Shown: in pieces, positions 25,159-33,188 of the stretch | Layout: every line of letters starts with the position of its first letter | Numbering within the stretch: position 1 is the first letter of the stretch | Assembly: GCA_041567315.1 (NCBI GenBank) | Contig: JBFGCA010000001.1 | Span: forward strand, 1 to 64,000 | Length of the DNA stretch: 64,000 nucleotides | From: JBFGCA01 sp041567315 | GTDB lineage: Bacteria > Acidobacteriota > Thermoanaerobaculia > Multivoradales > JAHEKO01 | Direction: 5' to 3' | The notes under the pieces: generated by a model | The model's database searches: none | What the model was told of the DNA's origin: nothing | Seen by the model: the letters and a program-made list of their open reading frames with translations, nothing else | Position numbers and translations under genes: made by a program

Positions 25159-26028
25159 ATGCCGCGCATCGCCGTTCTCGCCGACGTCCACGGCAACGTG
25201 CCGGCGCTCGAAGCGGTGCTCGAGGACGTCGCCGCCCAGCGGGTCGACGAGGTGCTGGTCGGCGGCGATCTGGTGGGCCGCGGCCCGCAGGGCAGCCGGG
25301 TGGTGCGGCGCATCCAGGGCCGGGGTCTGGCCTGCGTCAAGGGCAACCACGAGGACTACCTGCTGAGCTTCCGCCGCGGCGAGGTGCCGGCCGACTGGCT
25401 GGAGGCCGACGAGTGGTCCGCCTCGCGCTGGATGGCGGCCGAGCTGGACGAGACGGACGCCGCCTACATCGCGGCGCTCCCGTTTTCGATCACCGCCCGG
25501 CTGGCTCCGCAGCTCAGGCTGGTGCACGGCAGCCCGAACTCCAACAACGAGGGCATCGGGCCGTGGACGAGCGACCGCGAGATGGCCCGCCATCTGTCCG
25601 GCGTCGAGGAGCCGGTGCTGATCTGTGCCCACACCCACCGGCCGCTGAGCCGCACGCTGCCGGGCGGCCTGGTGATCAACGTCGGCTCGGTCGGTCTGCC
25701 CTTCAACCGCGACCGCCGGGCGCAGTACGCCATCTTCGAGATCGCGGCGGACGGCGGCTGCCGGGTCGAGCACCGGCAGGTCGACTACGACCTGGCGCGC
25801 ACCCTCGAGATCTACGAGCGCACGGGCTTCGCGCGTCACGGCGGCATCACTGCCCGGCTGCTGCGGCTCGAGCTCGAGCAGGCGGCCCCCTTCCTGGTGC
25901 CGTTCCTCAAGTGGGCCGAGCACGAGGAGCTGACGCCGGGACCCGAGCCGCTCGAGGCCTTCCTCGGCCTCTACGATCCGGAGGCCTCGTTCCGGGAGCT
26001 GCTCGGCCGGACCGGTGCGGCGCCTTGA
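25159..26028 (+). CDS. YfcE/MJ0936-type metallophosphoesterase
   Basis: Calcineurin-like phosphoesterase of 289 residues, probably cytosolic. Metal ligands are visible in order: LADVHGN (Asp9, His11), VGGDLVGRG, KGNHED, LVHGSP and CAHTHRPL, followed by VINVGSVGLPFN as in YfcE-type enzymes. These act on phosphodiesters or small phosphomonoesters; the substrate is unknown. It follows the dehydratase gene by 22 bases and its end lies just before the TPR lipoprotein gene, so it may be carried along in the same operon. The roughly 80-residue C-terminal tail after the core is longer than in E. coli YfcE. Confidence 0.88.
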   Translation: MPRIAVLADVHGNVPALEAVLEDVAAQRVDEVLVGGDLVGRGPQGSRVVRRIQGRGLACVKGNHEDYLLSFRRGEVPADWLEADEWSASRWMAAELDETDAAYIAALPFSITARLAPQLRLVHGSPNSNNEGIGPWTSDREMARHLSGVEEPVLICAHTHRPLSRTLPGGLVINVGSVGLPFNRDRRAQYAIFEIAADGGCRVEHRQVDYDLARTLEIYERTGFARHGGITARLLRLELEQAAPFLVPFLKWAEHEELTPGPEPLEAFLGLYDPEASFRELLGRTGAAP

Positions 26029-26041
26029 GGGGACCGGCGCG

Positions 26042-27451
26042 GTGAGCCCAGGCCGCCCGGCGCGCTCCGCGGCGGCCGCCGTCCCGCTCGCGCTCGCGAT
26101 CCTCCTGGCGGGCTGCCGGGCCGAGCCGCCCGCCACCGCCACCGCGGTTCAGACCGCCCTGCTGGACGACGCGGCGCGGCAGCGGATCGGGGAGGCGCTG
26201 GCGGCCGCCCACGAGCGGCCGCGCGACCCCGCTCGCCGAGCGCGGCTCGGCGCCGTCTACCACGCCCACGCCCTGTGGGGCCCGGCGGTCGCGAGCTATC
26301 GCCAGGCGCTGGCGCGGGCACCGCGGCGCGCCCGCTGGTGGTACCTGCTGGCCCACGCCCTGGCCGGCACCGGCGACGTCGAGGGCGCCGCCGCCGCCGC
26401 CGGCCGGGCCCTGGAGCTCGACCCGGCCTATCTGCCGGCCTACTGGAACCTGGGCCTGTGGTGGCTGCAGGCGGGCCACGACGACCGGGCCGAGACCGCC
26501 TTCGCAGCCGCCGCCGAGCGGGTGCCAGACCATCCCGCCGGGCCGCTGGGTCTGGCCCGGGTCGCCCTCGAGCGCGGCGACGCCGAGCGCGCCACTGCCC
26601 TGCTCGAGACCGTCCTCGAGCGCAGCCCCGGCCTGACCTATGCCCGCCAGCTCCTGGGCAACGCCTCGCTGGCGCTCGGCCGGCCGGCCGAGGGCGCCGC
26701 CGCGCTGGCCGGCGGCGCCGGCGCCCCGCCCAGCTTCCCAGATCCCTGGCTCGACGAGGTGCGGCGCCTCAGGGCCGGCTACCGGGCGCTGATCGAAGAG
26801 GCGCAGGCGCTGCTCGCCGCCGGCCGCTCCCAGGAAGCCATCGAGCAGCTGGCGGCGGCGCAGCGCGACCACCCGGAGGACTACGTGGTGGCCTACACCC
26901 TGGGCACCGCCTACTTCGGCTCGGGCCGGCTGGCCGAGGCCGCCACCGCCTTCGAGGCCGCCGCCGCCGTCCAGCCCGGGAGTCACCTGCCGCCGCTCGG
27001 CCTCGGCGCGGTGCGCGAGCTGGAGGGGGACTTCGAGACCGCCCTCGCCCTCACCGACCGGGCGATCGCCCTCAATCCGGCCTACGCCAACGCGCACCGC
27101 CAGCGGGCCCGCATCCTGCGCCGCCTCGAGCGCCCGGCGGCGGCGCTCGCCTCGATCGAAGAAGCCCTGCGCTACGACCCGCGCAGCCTCGAGCTGGCCG
27201 AGACCCGCCTGCGGCTGCTCGAAGAGCTCGGCCGCTGGCCCGACCTGGCCACCGCCGCCGAGCGCCTCACCCGCGACCTCCCCCACTGGCCCGGCGGCTT
27301 CCTCTATCTGGCCCTCGCCCGCGGCGAGCTGGGCGACGCGGCCGGCGCCCGTGCCGCCTTGAGAAACGCCCTGGCAGCAGGGGCTGGGCAGCAGGCCGTC
27401 ACCGCGATTGCCAACCGGGTCGGCCTCCAACCGCCGGCCGCAGGACCATGA
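26042..27451 (+). CDS. TPR-repeat lipoprotein
   Basis: Envelope protein of about 469 residues built of tetratricopeptide repeats. The GTG at 26042 is preferred over 26015 because GAGGGGA lies just upstream and it gives a proper signal (LALAILLAGC, lipobox Cys near 25). Repeats begin near residue 65 with alternating Ala-rich helices (AVASYRQALARAP, AAAAAGRALELDPAYLPAYWNLGL) and continue to the end, about ten units. TPR solenoids bind other proteins. The stop overlaps the ATG of the CRTAC1 gene (ATGA), a pairing often seen in Acidobacteriota and Planctomycetota, so the two products probably act together at the cell surface. Confidence 0.87.
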   Translation: MSPGRPARSAAAAVPLALAILLAGCRAEPPATATAVQTALLDDAARQRIGEALAAAHERPRDPARRARLGAVYHAHALWGPAVASYRQALARAPRRARWWYLLAHALAGTGDVEGAAAAAGRALELDPAYLPAYWNLGLWWLQAGHDDRAETAFAAAAERVPDHPAGPLGLARVALERGDAERATALLETVLERSPGLTYARQLLGNASLALGRPAEGAAALAGGAGAPPSFPDPWLDEVRRLRAGYRALIEEAQALLAAGRSQEAIEQLAAAQRDHPEDYVVAYTLGTAYFGSGRLAEAATAFEAAAAVQPGSHLPPLGLGAVRELEGDFETALALTDRAIALNPAYANAHRQRARILRRLERPAAALASIEEALRYDPRSLELAETRLRLLEELGRWPDLATAAERLTRDLPHWPGGFLYLALARGELGDAAGARAALRNALAAGAGQQAVTAIANRVGLQPPAAGP

Positions 27452-29223
27452 GCGACCCCTCTACCTGGCTCTCTCCACTCACAGCGCGAGGTACGCAGGG
27501 CGCGCCCGCGAGCCCAGGCCGTTCGGTATTGGCCTGCTTGCTGCTCTTGACGGCTTCGGCCGCCTGCGGGGGACCCGCCGAGAACGGCGGCGGTCGCACC
27601 GCCGAGCCGGCGGGGGCCTCCGCCTGGTTCGAGGAGGTGGCGGCGGAGCGCGGGCTGCTCTTCGTCCACGACTCGGGGCACGGCGAGCGCTACCTGATGC
27701 CCGAGATCATGGGCGGTGGCGGGGCGCTGTTCGACATGGACGGCGACGGCGACCTCGACGCCTACCTGGTGCAGAGCGGGCCGCTGGCGCCCGGCGGGTC
27801 CGAGGGCCCCGGCGGCGATAGCTTTCGCAACCGGCTGTTCCGGAATCTGGGCGGCGGCCGCTTCGAGGACGCCACCGGGGGCAGCGGCGCCGACGATCCC
27901 GGCTACGGGATGGGGGTGGCGGCCGGCGACTACGACAACGACGGCCGCACCGACCTCTACGTCACCAACGTCGGCCCCAACGCGCTGCTCCGCAACCTGG
28001 GGTCGGGGCGGTTCGAAGACGTCACCGCCGCGGCCGGGGTGGGCCACCCGGGCTGGGGGGCGAGCGCCGCCTTCTTCGATCTCGACGACGACGGCGACCT
28101 CGACCTCTACGTCGCCAACTACCTGCACTGGAGCCTGGCCACCGAGCTCGACTGCTTCAGCGACCTCGGCGGGCCCGACTACTGCAACCCCCAGAACTAC
28201 CGCAGCGAGGCGATGGACGTCCTCTACCGCAACGAGGGCGACGGTACCTTCACCGACGTCACCGTGGCGGCCGGGCTCGACGCCGCCTTCGGCAACGGCC
28301 TCGGCGTGCTGCCGGGCGACTTCGACGGCGACGGCCGGCTCGACGTCTTCGTGGCCAACGACGGCGACCTCGACCAGCTGTGGCTCAACCAGGGCGACGG
28401 CACCTTGGTCGACGGGGCGCTGGCGGCCGGCTGCGCGGTGGATCTCGAGGGCAAGCGCAAGGCGGGGATGGGGGTGGCGGCGGCGGACCTCGACGACGAC
28501 GGCGACCTGGATCTGCTGGTCTGCAACCTGCGCGGCGAGTCGGACTCGCTGTTCCGCAACGAGGGCGGCTACTTCCGCGACGTCACCGTGGCCGGCGGTC
28601 TGGCGGCGGCCAGCCGGCCGTTCACCCGCTTCGGGGTCGGCTGGGTGGACTTCGACAACGACGGGCAGGAGGACCTCTACGAGGCCAACGGGCGGGTCAC
28701 CATCCACTCCGAGCTCTACGCGGAAGACGTCTACGCCGAGCCCAACCTGCTGTTCCGCGGTCTGGGCGATCTCCAGTTCGAGGAGGTGCTGCCGCGCGGC
28801 GGCACCCGGCCGCCGCTCTACGCCACCAGCCGCGCCGCCGCCTTCGGCGACGTCGACCGCGACGGCGGGGTCGACGTGCTGGTGGTCAACCGCGACGGCC
28901 CGGCCCACCTGCTGCGCAACGTCTTCCCACACCGCGGCCGCTGGCTGAGCCTCCGGGTGCTCGACGAGCGCGGCCGCGACGCCTTGAACGCCACCCTCGA
29001 GATCGAGACCGGCGGCCGCCGGCGCCACCGCGAGGTCCGCGCCGCCTCCAGCTACCTGGCAGCGAGCGACCCCCGCGTCCACCTCGGCCTCGGCGCCACC
29101 GAGACCGTCGACAGCGTCACCGTCCGCTGGCGCGACGGCGTCCGCGAGCGCTTCGGCCCCTTCCCCGCCGACCGCGAGGTCACGCTCCGCCGCGGCGAGG
29201 GACGGCCGGCCGGCGGCACCTGA
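27448..29223 (+). CDS. CRTAC1-type FG-GAP/VCBS repeat lipoprotein with ASPIC/UnbV domain
   Basis: Secreted or surface protein of 591 residues. A signal region ends in a lipobox-like ASAAC (near residue 39). Several FG-GAP repeats with calcium-binding motifs follow (FDMDGDGDLDAYL, GDYDNDGRTDLY, FDLDDDGDLDLYVAN, GDFDGDGRLDVFVAND, DLDDDGDLDLL, VDFDNDGQEDLY), predicting a beta-propeller. The C-terminal ASPIC/UnbV domain (about 490-580) includes SYLAASDPRVHLGLG and VTVRWRDG. It is co-translated with the TPR lipoprotein. Likely roles are adhesion or polymer binding; no catalytic residues are recognised. Confidence 0.9.
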   Translation: MSDPSTWLSPLTARGTQGAPASPGRSVLACLLLLTASAACGGPAENGGGRTAEPAGASAWFEEVAAERGLLFVHDSGHGERYLMPEIMGGGGALFDMDGDGDLDAYLVQSGPLAPGGSEGPGGDSFRNRLFRNLGGGRFEDATGGSGADDPGYGMGVAAGDYDNDGRTDLYVTNVGPNALLRNLGSGRFEDVTAAAGVGHPGWGASAAFFDLDDDGDLDLYVANYLHWSLATELDCFSDLGGPDYCNPQNYRSEAMDVLYRNEGDGTFTDVTVAAGLDAAFGNGLGVLPGDFDGDGRLDVFVANDGDLDQLWLNQGDGTLVDGALAAGCAVDLEGKRKAGMGVAAADLDDDGDLDLLVCNLRGESDSLFRNEGGYFRDVTVAGGLAAASRPFTRFGVGWVDFDNDGQEDLYEANGRVTIHSELYAEDVYAEPNLLFRGLGDLQFEEVLPRGGTRPPLYATSRAAAFGDVDRDGGVDVLVVNRDGPAHLLRNVFPHRGRWLSLRVLDERGRDALNATLEIETGGRRRHREVRAASSYLAASDPRVHLGLGATETVDSVTVRWRDGVRERFGPFPADREVTLRRGEGRPAGGT

Positions 29224-29524
29224 GCGCTCGACCCCGACCGGACTTTCCGCCCGGTTCGCCTCGGGTCGGCGGCTACCGGGCCGATCTCATCCCCGGGTGA
29301 CGGATCGCGGCCACGACTCCCGGGAGACGGTGGGCGCGGACCGGGAGGGGCCGTCACCGCATCCGCGACCGGACCGCGCCCGGGAAGAGCTGGACTCCCC
29401 CGCCGCTGGCAGCCGCTGCTCGCCCAGCCGGCCCCGGCGCGCCCCGCCGCCGGAATTGAAACATTTTTCTTGACGCCGGCGCGGTCGACTTATAGCTTCC
29501 TCCGTTTCGAGGAGGCCGCTCGAG
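29224..29524. other. Intergenic gap with one promoter-like pair
   Basis: No gene recognised. TTGACG (29470-29475) is followed after 15 bases by TATAGC (29491-29496), and GGAGG at 29511 serves the next gene. The remainder shows no clear repeat or terminator. Confidence 0.5.
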
Positions 29525-31267
29525 ATGTCCACCCACAACGCCGCCCCGTCCGCGACTGCCTCGACCCCAGCGGCCATGGAGGGCTGGTCGCGCCGGCTCG
29601 ATCTGCGTGCCCTCGCCGAGCGCTTCGGCACCCCGCTCTACCTGTTCCATCCGGCGACCCTGAGGGCCAACTTCGAGCGCTGGTCCGGCCTGGTGGGCGA
29701 CCCCTCGAGGGTGCGCTACCCGGTCAAGGCCAATCCGTCCGGCGCCGTGCTGGAGACCCTGGCCGCCCTGGGCGGCGGCGCCGACTGCGCCTCGGGGCAC
29801 GAGATCCTGGTGGCGCTGCGGGCCGGCATCCAGGTGAGCCGGGTGATCTACAACACCCCGGCGCCGGAGACCGAGACCGCCCTCTGGCTGCTCGGCAACG
29901 GCGGCACCGTGGTGGCCGACTCGGCCGACTGGCTGCGAGAGCTGGCGGAGAAGCTGCGCGAGCCGGGGCTGGGTCCGGGACGGCTGTTCGTGCGGGTCAA
30001 CCCGGGCGGCCTGCCCGGCTACAAGAGCGTCGCCGAGTTCCAGAAATACACCGATCACGGCTCCGCGTCGAGCCAGTTCGGGATCCCCTCCGAAGAGGTG
30101 CCCGGGCTGCTGGCCGGGCTGGGCGTCCCGGTCTCTGGCCTCCACGTCCACGTCGGCACCCAGATGGACAACGTCGACACCTTCGTCGCCGGCCTGGGCT
30201 TCCTGCACACGCTGGCCGAGCTGATCCACGAGCGGACCGAGCACCGCATCGCCCACCTCAACCTGGGCGGCGGCCTCGGCATCCCGTTCCACGAGGAACA
30301 GGTCTTCCCGACCATCGAGGGGCTGGCCGCGGCGCTGCGGCCGCACCTGCGCCGGGAGTTCGTCTACGAGGTCGAGCCCGGCAACTCGCTGGTCGGCCCG
30401 GCGATGGGGCTGCTGGCGCGGGTGGCGGCGCTCAAGCAGGCGCGCGGGCGCCGCTGGGCGGTGCTCGACGTCGGCACCGACCAGCTGGTCAAGTTCACCG
30501 TCGCCCGCTGGGAGCACCAGATCGTCGACGCCGGGCACCGGCCGCTGCCGCGCGAAGGCGCCGACGGCCTCTGCGGCCCGCTCTGCTTCGCGGGCGACGT
30601 CTTCCTGCCGGCGACCCGGCTGGACGGCATCGCCCAGGGCGATCCGCTGCTGATCCGCCACGCCGGCGCCTACTGCGAAGCCGTCGCCAGCCGCTTCAAC
30701 GGCCGCCGCTCGCCTTCGCACGTGTTGATCGGCGACGACGGCGAGCCGCGGCTGATCCGCAAGCGCGAGGACCTGTTCTTCGAGCCCGCGCTGCAGACCG
30801 TCCCCGCCCCCCGCCCCACCGACGGCGCGGCCGGCGAGCCCCTGGCGCCCGAGCTGGTCCGCAGTCTCCACAGTCCCTACATGCACACCCACGCCGCCGG
30901 CGACGCCTACGACGTCGTCGAGACCCGCCGCACCGGCGACCGGGAGTACGCCTTCCGCGTCGCCACCCGCGCCGGGGTCGACTTCGTCGCCATGCCGCTG
31001 GCCCTGCGCATCATCGGCGACTGCGCGATCATCGCCGTCGGCCACCAGATCGGCTGGCGCGAGAAGGCCGGCCCAGTGTGGGCGACCCGCCTCACCATGA
31101 GCTGTGGCGAGATCATCCCCGCCGGCGAGGAGATCCCCTGCCGCATCCGGGTGAGCGCCCTCGCCCCCTCGCTGCTCCCCGGCGTCAGCCGCCTCGGCGT
31201 CGTCCACTACGACCTCGCCGACGGCCGCGCCACTGGCGTCGCCCGCGTCGTCATCCCCTCGAGCTGA
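29525..31267 (+). CDS. Diaminopimelate/ornithine decarboxylase-family protein with extra C-terminal domain
   Basis: PLP-dependent group IV decarboxylase relative of 580 residues. The alanine-racemase-like barrel (about 30-290) holds Lys68 in YPVKANPSG, HVHVGTQMD and the phosphate-binding NLGGGLGIPF. The C-terminal sheet has GPLCFAGD (351-358) and FNGRRSPSHVLI. Two landmarks are altered: EPGR is EPGN (284-287), and the usual C-E-S-x-D loop is CFAGD. After residue 445 about 135 extra residues (PYMHTHAAGDAYDVVE...) form a separate domain not found in LysA. It is a single gene with GGAGG nine bases upstream. A pathway-specific decarboxylase, possibly on a carrier-bound amino acid, is a better guess than lysine synthesis. 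Confidence 0.8.
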   Translation: MSTHNAAPSATASTPAAMEGWSRRLDLRALAERFGTPLYLFHPATLRANFERWSGLVGDPSRVRYPVKANPSGAVLETLAALGGGADCASGHEILVALRAGIQVSRVIYNTPAPETETALWLLGNGGTVVADSADWLRELAEKLREPGLGPGRLFVRVNPGGLPGYKSVAEFQKYTDHGSASSQFGIPSEEVPGLLAGLGVPVSGLHVHVGTQMDNVDTFVAGLGFLHTLAELIHERTEHRIAHLNLGGGLGIPFHEEQVFPTIEGLAAALRPHLRREFVYEVEPGNSLVGPAMGLLARVAALKQARGRRWAVLDVGTDQLVKFTVARWEHQIVDAGHRPLPREGADGLCGPLCFAGDVFLPATRLDGIAQGDPLLIRHAGAYCEAVASRFNGRRSPSHVLIGDDGEPRLIRKREDLFFEPALQTVPAPRPTDGAAGEPLAPELVRSLHSPYMHTHAAGDAYDVVETRRTGDREYAFRVATRAGVDFVAMPLALRIIGDCAIIAVGHQIGWREKAGPVWATRLTMSCGEIIPAGEEIPCRIRVSALAPSLLPGVSRLGVVHYDLADGRATGVARVVIPSS

Positions 31268-31276
31268 GCAGGGGCG

Positions 31277-31305
31277 TTGACCGGCGCGATCCCTTGGTGT
31301 ACATT
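31277..31305 (+). promoter_or_regulatory. Promoter of the Phd/PIN module
   Basis: TTGACC (31277-31282), a 17-base spacer and TACATT (31300-31305). The -10 ends 11 bases before the ATG at 31317, so the message would have almost no leader. Confidence 0.6.
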
Positions 31306-31315
31306 GTGATGTACA
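31298..31315 (+). promoter_or_regulatory. Palindromic operator of the Phd/PIN module
   Basis: TGTACAT-TGTG-ATGTACA is a perfect 7-bp inverted repeat overlapping the -10 box and ending one base before the antitoxin ATG. This placement fits repression by the antitoxin or the toxin-antitoxin complex. Confidence 0.75.
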
Positions 31316-31316
31316 T

Positions 31317-31604
31317 ATGAGTGAGGAGCGCCAGAAGCGTCGGTCGATCGCGGAAGCCCGGCGGAACCTCCCGTCGCTGGTTCGCGATGCGGAAGAGGGA
31401 GAGGCCGTAGAGCTGACCCGCCGTGGCAAGCCCGTGGCCGTGCTGCTTTCGAGCCGGGAGTACTCCCTGCTGAGCCACGGCTCTCGAGATCTCTGGTCGA
31501 ACCTCCAGAGCTTCCGTCGGCGCGCCGCCCTCGACGAGCTCGACGTCGACGCGGTCTACCGCGACGCGCGGGACCGCTCGCCCGGCCGCGGGGTGGACCT
31601 CTGA
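31317..31604 (+). CDS. Phd/YefM-family antitoxin
   Basis: Antitoxin of 95 residues. The N-terminal Phd/YefM fold shows RRSIAEARRNLPSLVRDAEEGEAVELTRRGKPVAVLLSS-type sequence (residues 8-50), which binds operator DNA as dimers. The C-terminal tail (about 60-95) should wrap and block the toxin. It sits directly behind a palindromic operator/promoter and overlaps the PIN toxin gene (CTGA at 31601-31604). Autorepression is expected for this family. Base composition appears a little less GC-rich than neighbours, which may hint at transfer, though this was judged by eye only. Confidence 0.92.
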   Translation: MSEERQKRRSIAEARRNLPSLVRDAEEGEAVELTRRGKPVAVLLSSREYSLLSHGSRDLWSNLQSFRRRAALDELDVDAVYRDARDRSPGRGVDL

Positions 31605-32035
31605 GCCCGCGTTTCCTGCTCGACACCAACGTCCTCTCGGAGCCGGCGAAGCCGGCGCCCGATCGCGGCGTCATGAAGAGGATCGAGCGCTTCACGGCCG
31701 AGCTATCGACCGCCGCCCCGGTGTGGAACGAGCTCCTCTACGGCTGCTACCGCCTGCCGCACTCGAGCCGGCGCCTTACGCTCGAGCGCTACCTGCTGGA
31801 GGTGCTGGAGCCCTCCCTACCCCTTCTCCCCTACGACCAACGCGCCGCCTCGTGGCACGCGACCGAGCGCGCACGGCTCGAGAAAGCGGGCAAGACGCCG
31901 GCCTTCGTCGACGGGCAGATCGCCGCCATCGCGGTCGTCCGCGACCTCGTCCTCGTCACCCGGAACGTCTCCGACTACGCCCACTTCGAAGGCCTCCGCG
32001 TCGACAACTGGGAACGGTCCGGCGGCAGCCGGTAA
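31601..32035 (+). CDS. VapC-type PIN-domain toxin with apparent CTG start
   Basis: Ribonuclease toxin of 144 residues paired with the Phd-type antitoxin. The acidic active site is complete only if translation begins near 31601: Asp8 in RFLLDTNVLSEP, Glu44 in VWNELLYG, Asp104 in FVDGQIAAIA and Asp125 in TRNVSDYAHF. No ATG, GTG or TTG precedes Asp8 in frame; the first ATG (31673) would delete the catalytic Asp. A CTG at 31601 overlaps the antitoxin TGA in the usual four-base manner, so it is taken as the start. If CTG is not used, the toxin is truncated and inactive. PIN toxins typically cut tRNA or rRNA. Confidence 0.85.
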   Translation: MSPRFLLDTNVLSEPAKPAPDRGVMKRIERFTAELSTAAPVWNELLYGCYRLPHSSRRLTLERYLLEVLEPSLPLLPYDQRAASWHATERARLEKAGKTPAFVDGQIAAIAVVRDLVLVTRNVSDYAHFEGLRVDNWERSGGSR

Positions 32036-32053
32036 AGCGCAGTGCCGGTTCGA

Positions 32054-32059
32054 TAGGGT
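32054..32059 (+). promoter_or_regulatory. -10-like hexamer before SDR gene
   Basis: TAGGGT ends six bases before the ATG at 32066, consistent with a leaderless transcript. Confidence 0.4.
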
Positions 32060-32065
32060 GCGGGG

Positions 32066-32839
32066 ATGGGTCGCGGCACGGCGCTGATCACGGGGGCTTC
32101 GTCGGGGATCGGGCTGGAGCTGGCGCGGGTGTTCGCCGGCGACGGCTGGGACCTGGCGCTGACCGCCCGGCGCGAGGAGCGGCTGGCCGAGCTGGCCGGG
32201 GAGCTGGAGCGGGCGCACGGCGCCACGGTGCGAGTGCTGCCGGCCGATCTCGCGCGGCCGGGGGCGGCCGCCGAGCTGTTCGAGCAGCTCCGGCGTGACG
32301 GGGTGGCGATCGAGGCGGTGGTCAACAACGCCGGCTTCGGGCTCAACGGCCTGCTGCTCGGGCAGGACCCGGAGGTCCACGCGGCGATGATCCAGGTCAA
32401 CGTCGCGGCGCTCACCCGGCTGACGCGGCTGTGTCTGCCGCCGATGCTCGAGCGGGCCTCGGGCTACGTGCTCAACGTGGCCTCGACCGCCGCCTTCCAG
32501 CCCGGCCCGCGGATGGCGGTCTACTACGCCACCAAGGCCTACGTGCTGTCGTTCACCGAGGCGATCGCCGAGGAGGTGCACGGCAGCGGCGTCCGGGTCT
32601 CCTGCCTGTGTCCCGGTCCGACGACGACCGGCTTCGCCGCGGTGGCCGGCATGGAGGACTCCAACCTGTTCAAGCTCGGGGCAATGGACGCCGCCACCGT
32701 CGCCCGGGCCGGCTACCGCGGGATGCTCAAGGGCCGCGCGGTGGTGATCCCGGGGCTCCTCAACCGGCTGGCGGCCTTCTCGATCCGCTTCAGCCCCCGC
32801 CTGCTGGTCCGCAAGGCGGTCAAGCGCCTGCAGTCCTAG
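32066..32839 (+). CDS. Classical short-chain dehydrogenase/reductase
   Basis: NAD(P)-dependent oxidoreductase of 257 residues, cytosolic. The cofactor motif TGASSGIG is at 9-16, VNNAGFG follows, and the catalytic Ser-Tyr-Lys set is in NVASTAAFQPGP and YYATKAYVLSF. It resembles the DltE/YqjQ-like group that has a CPGPTTTGF segment and a hydrophobic C-terminal helix (LLNRLAAFSIRFSPRLLV), sometimes associated with lipids. The substrate is unknown. The gene is isolated between a toxin-antitoxin pair and a candidate non-coding RNA. Confidence 0.9.
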   Translation: MGRGTALITGASSGIGLELARVFAGDGWDLALTARREERLAELAGELERAHGATVRVLPADLARPGAAAELFEQLRRDGVAIEAVVNNAGFGLNGLLLGQDPEVHAAMIQVNVAALTRLTRLCLPPMLERASGYVLNVASTAAFQPGPRMAVYYATKAYVLSFTEAIAEEVHGSGVRVSCLCPGPTTTGFAAVAGMEDSNLFKLGAMDAATVARAGYRGMLKGRAVVIPGLLNRLAAFSIRFSPRLLVRKAVKRLQS

Positions 32840-33064
32840 CGCTCGTCGTGGAGGTCCGCGCGGCGGGCCGGTGCGGGGCGATTTGACAAGACCTGGGCGG
32901 GTCGATCACGATTGGCGAAGTGCAAGCTCCACGCGCCGGCAGCCCCGACGACGTGGCGGTCCCCGCGGGTTCAGGCGGCCACGGGGACTGGGCGGTTTGG
33001 GTGCCGCCGACTGCAGCCGGGTCTCGGACAGACCGCTGCGCACGCCTAGGAAGGAGGTGATCCA

Positions 33065-33109
33065 GTGGAAAGTAAGCAACCTGGTTTGACGGAGGTGGCG
33101 TCCTCGTAG
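33065..33109 (+). CDS. Possible 14-residue peptide behind an extended Shine-Dalgarno
   Basis: A GTG starts 6 bases after a near-maximal ribosome-binding sequence (AAGGAGGTGATCCA) and reads MESKQPGLTEVASS before TAG. The peptide has no known relatives that can be recognised here. The spacing is good for initiation, yet the SD may exist to bind ribosomes rather than to express the peptide. Confidence 0.3.
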   Translation: MESKQPGLTEVASS

Positions 33110-33188
33110 GGAACCTCCTCGGGGCGTCTGCGCTCGTGGGGGTGTCCCCGAACGGGGGCGAACCCAACGCTACCGAGTCAGACCTCCC

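Noticed and set aside
26275..27447. Plus-strand frame extending the CRTAC1 gene into the TPR gene
   Set aside because: It is a frame-shifted reading of the TPR repeats; the CRTAC1 signal peptide starts at 27448.
33051..33065. Fragment of a 16S rRNA gene on the minus strand
   Set aside because: Only 15 bases match; the flanking 16S sequence expected on either side is absent, so it is not an rRNA gene remnant.
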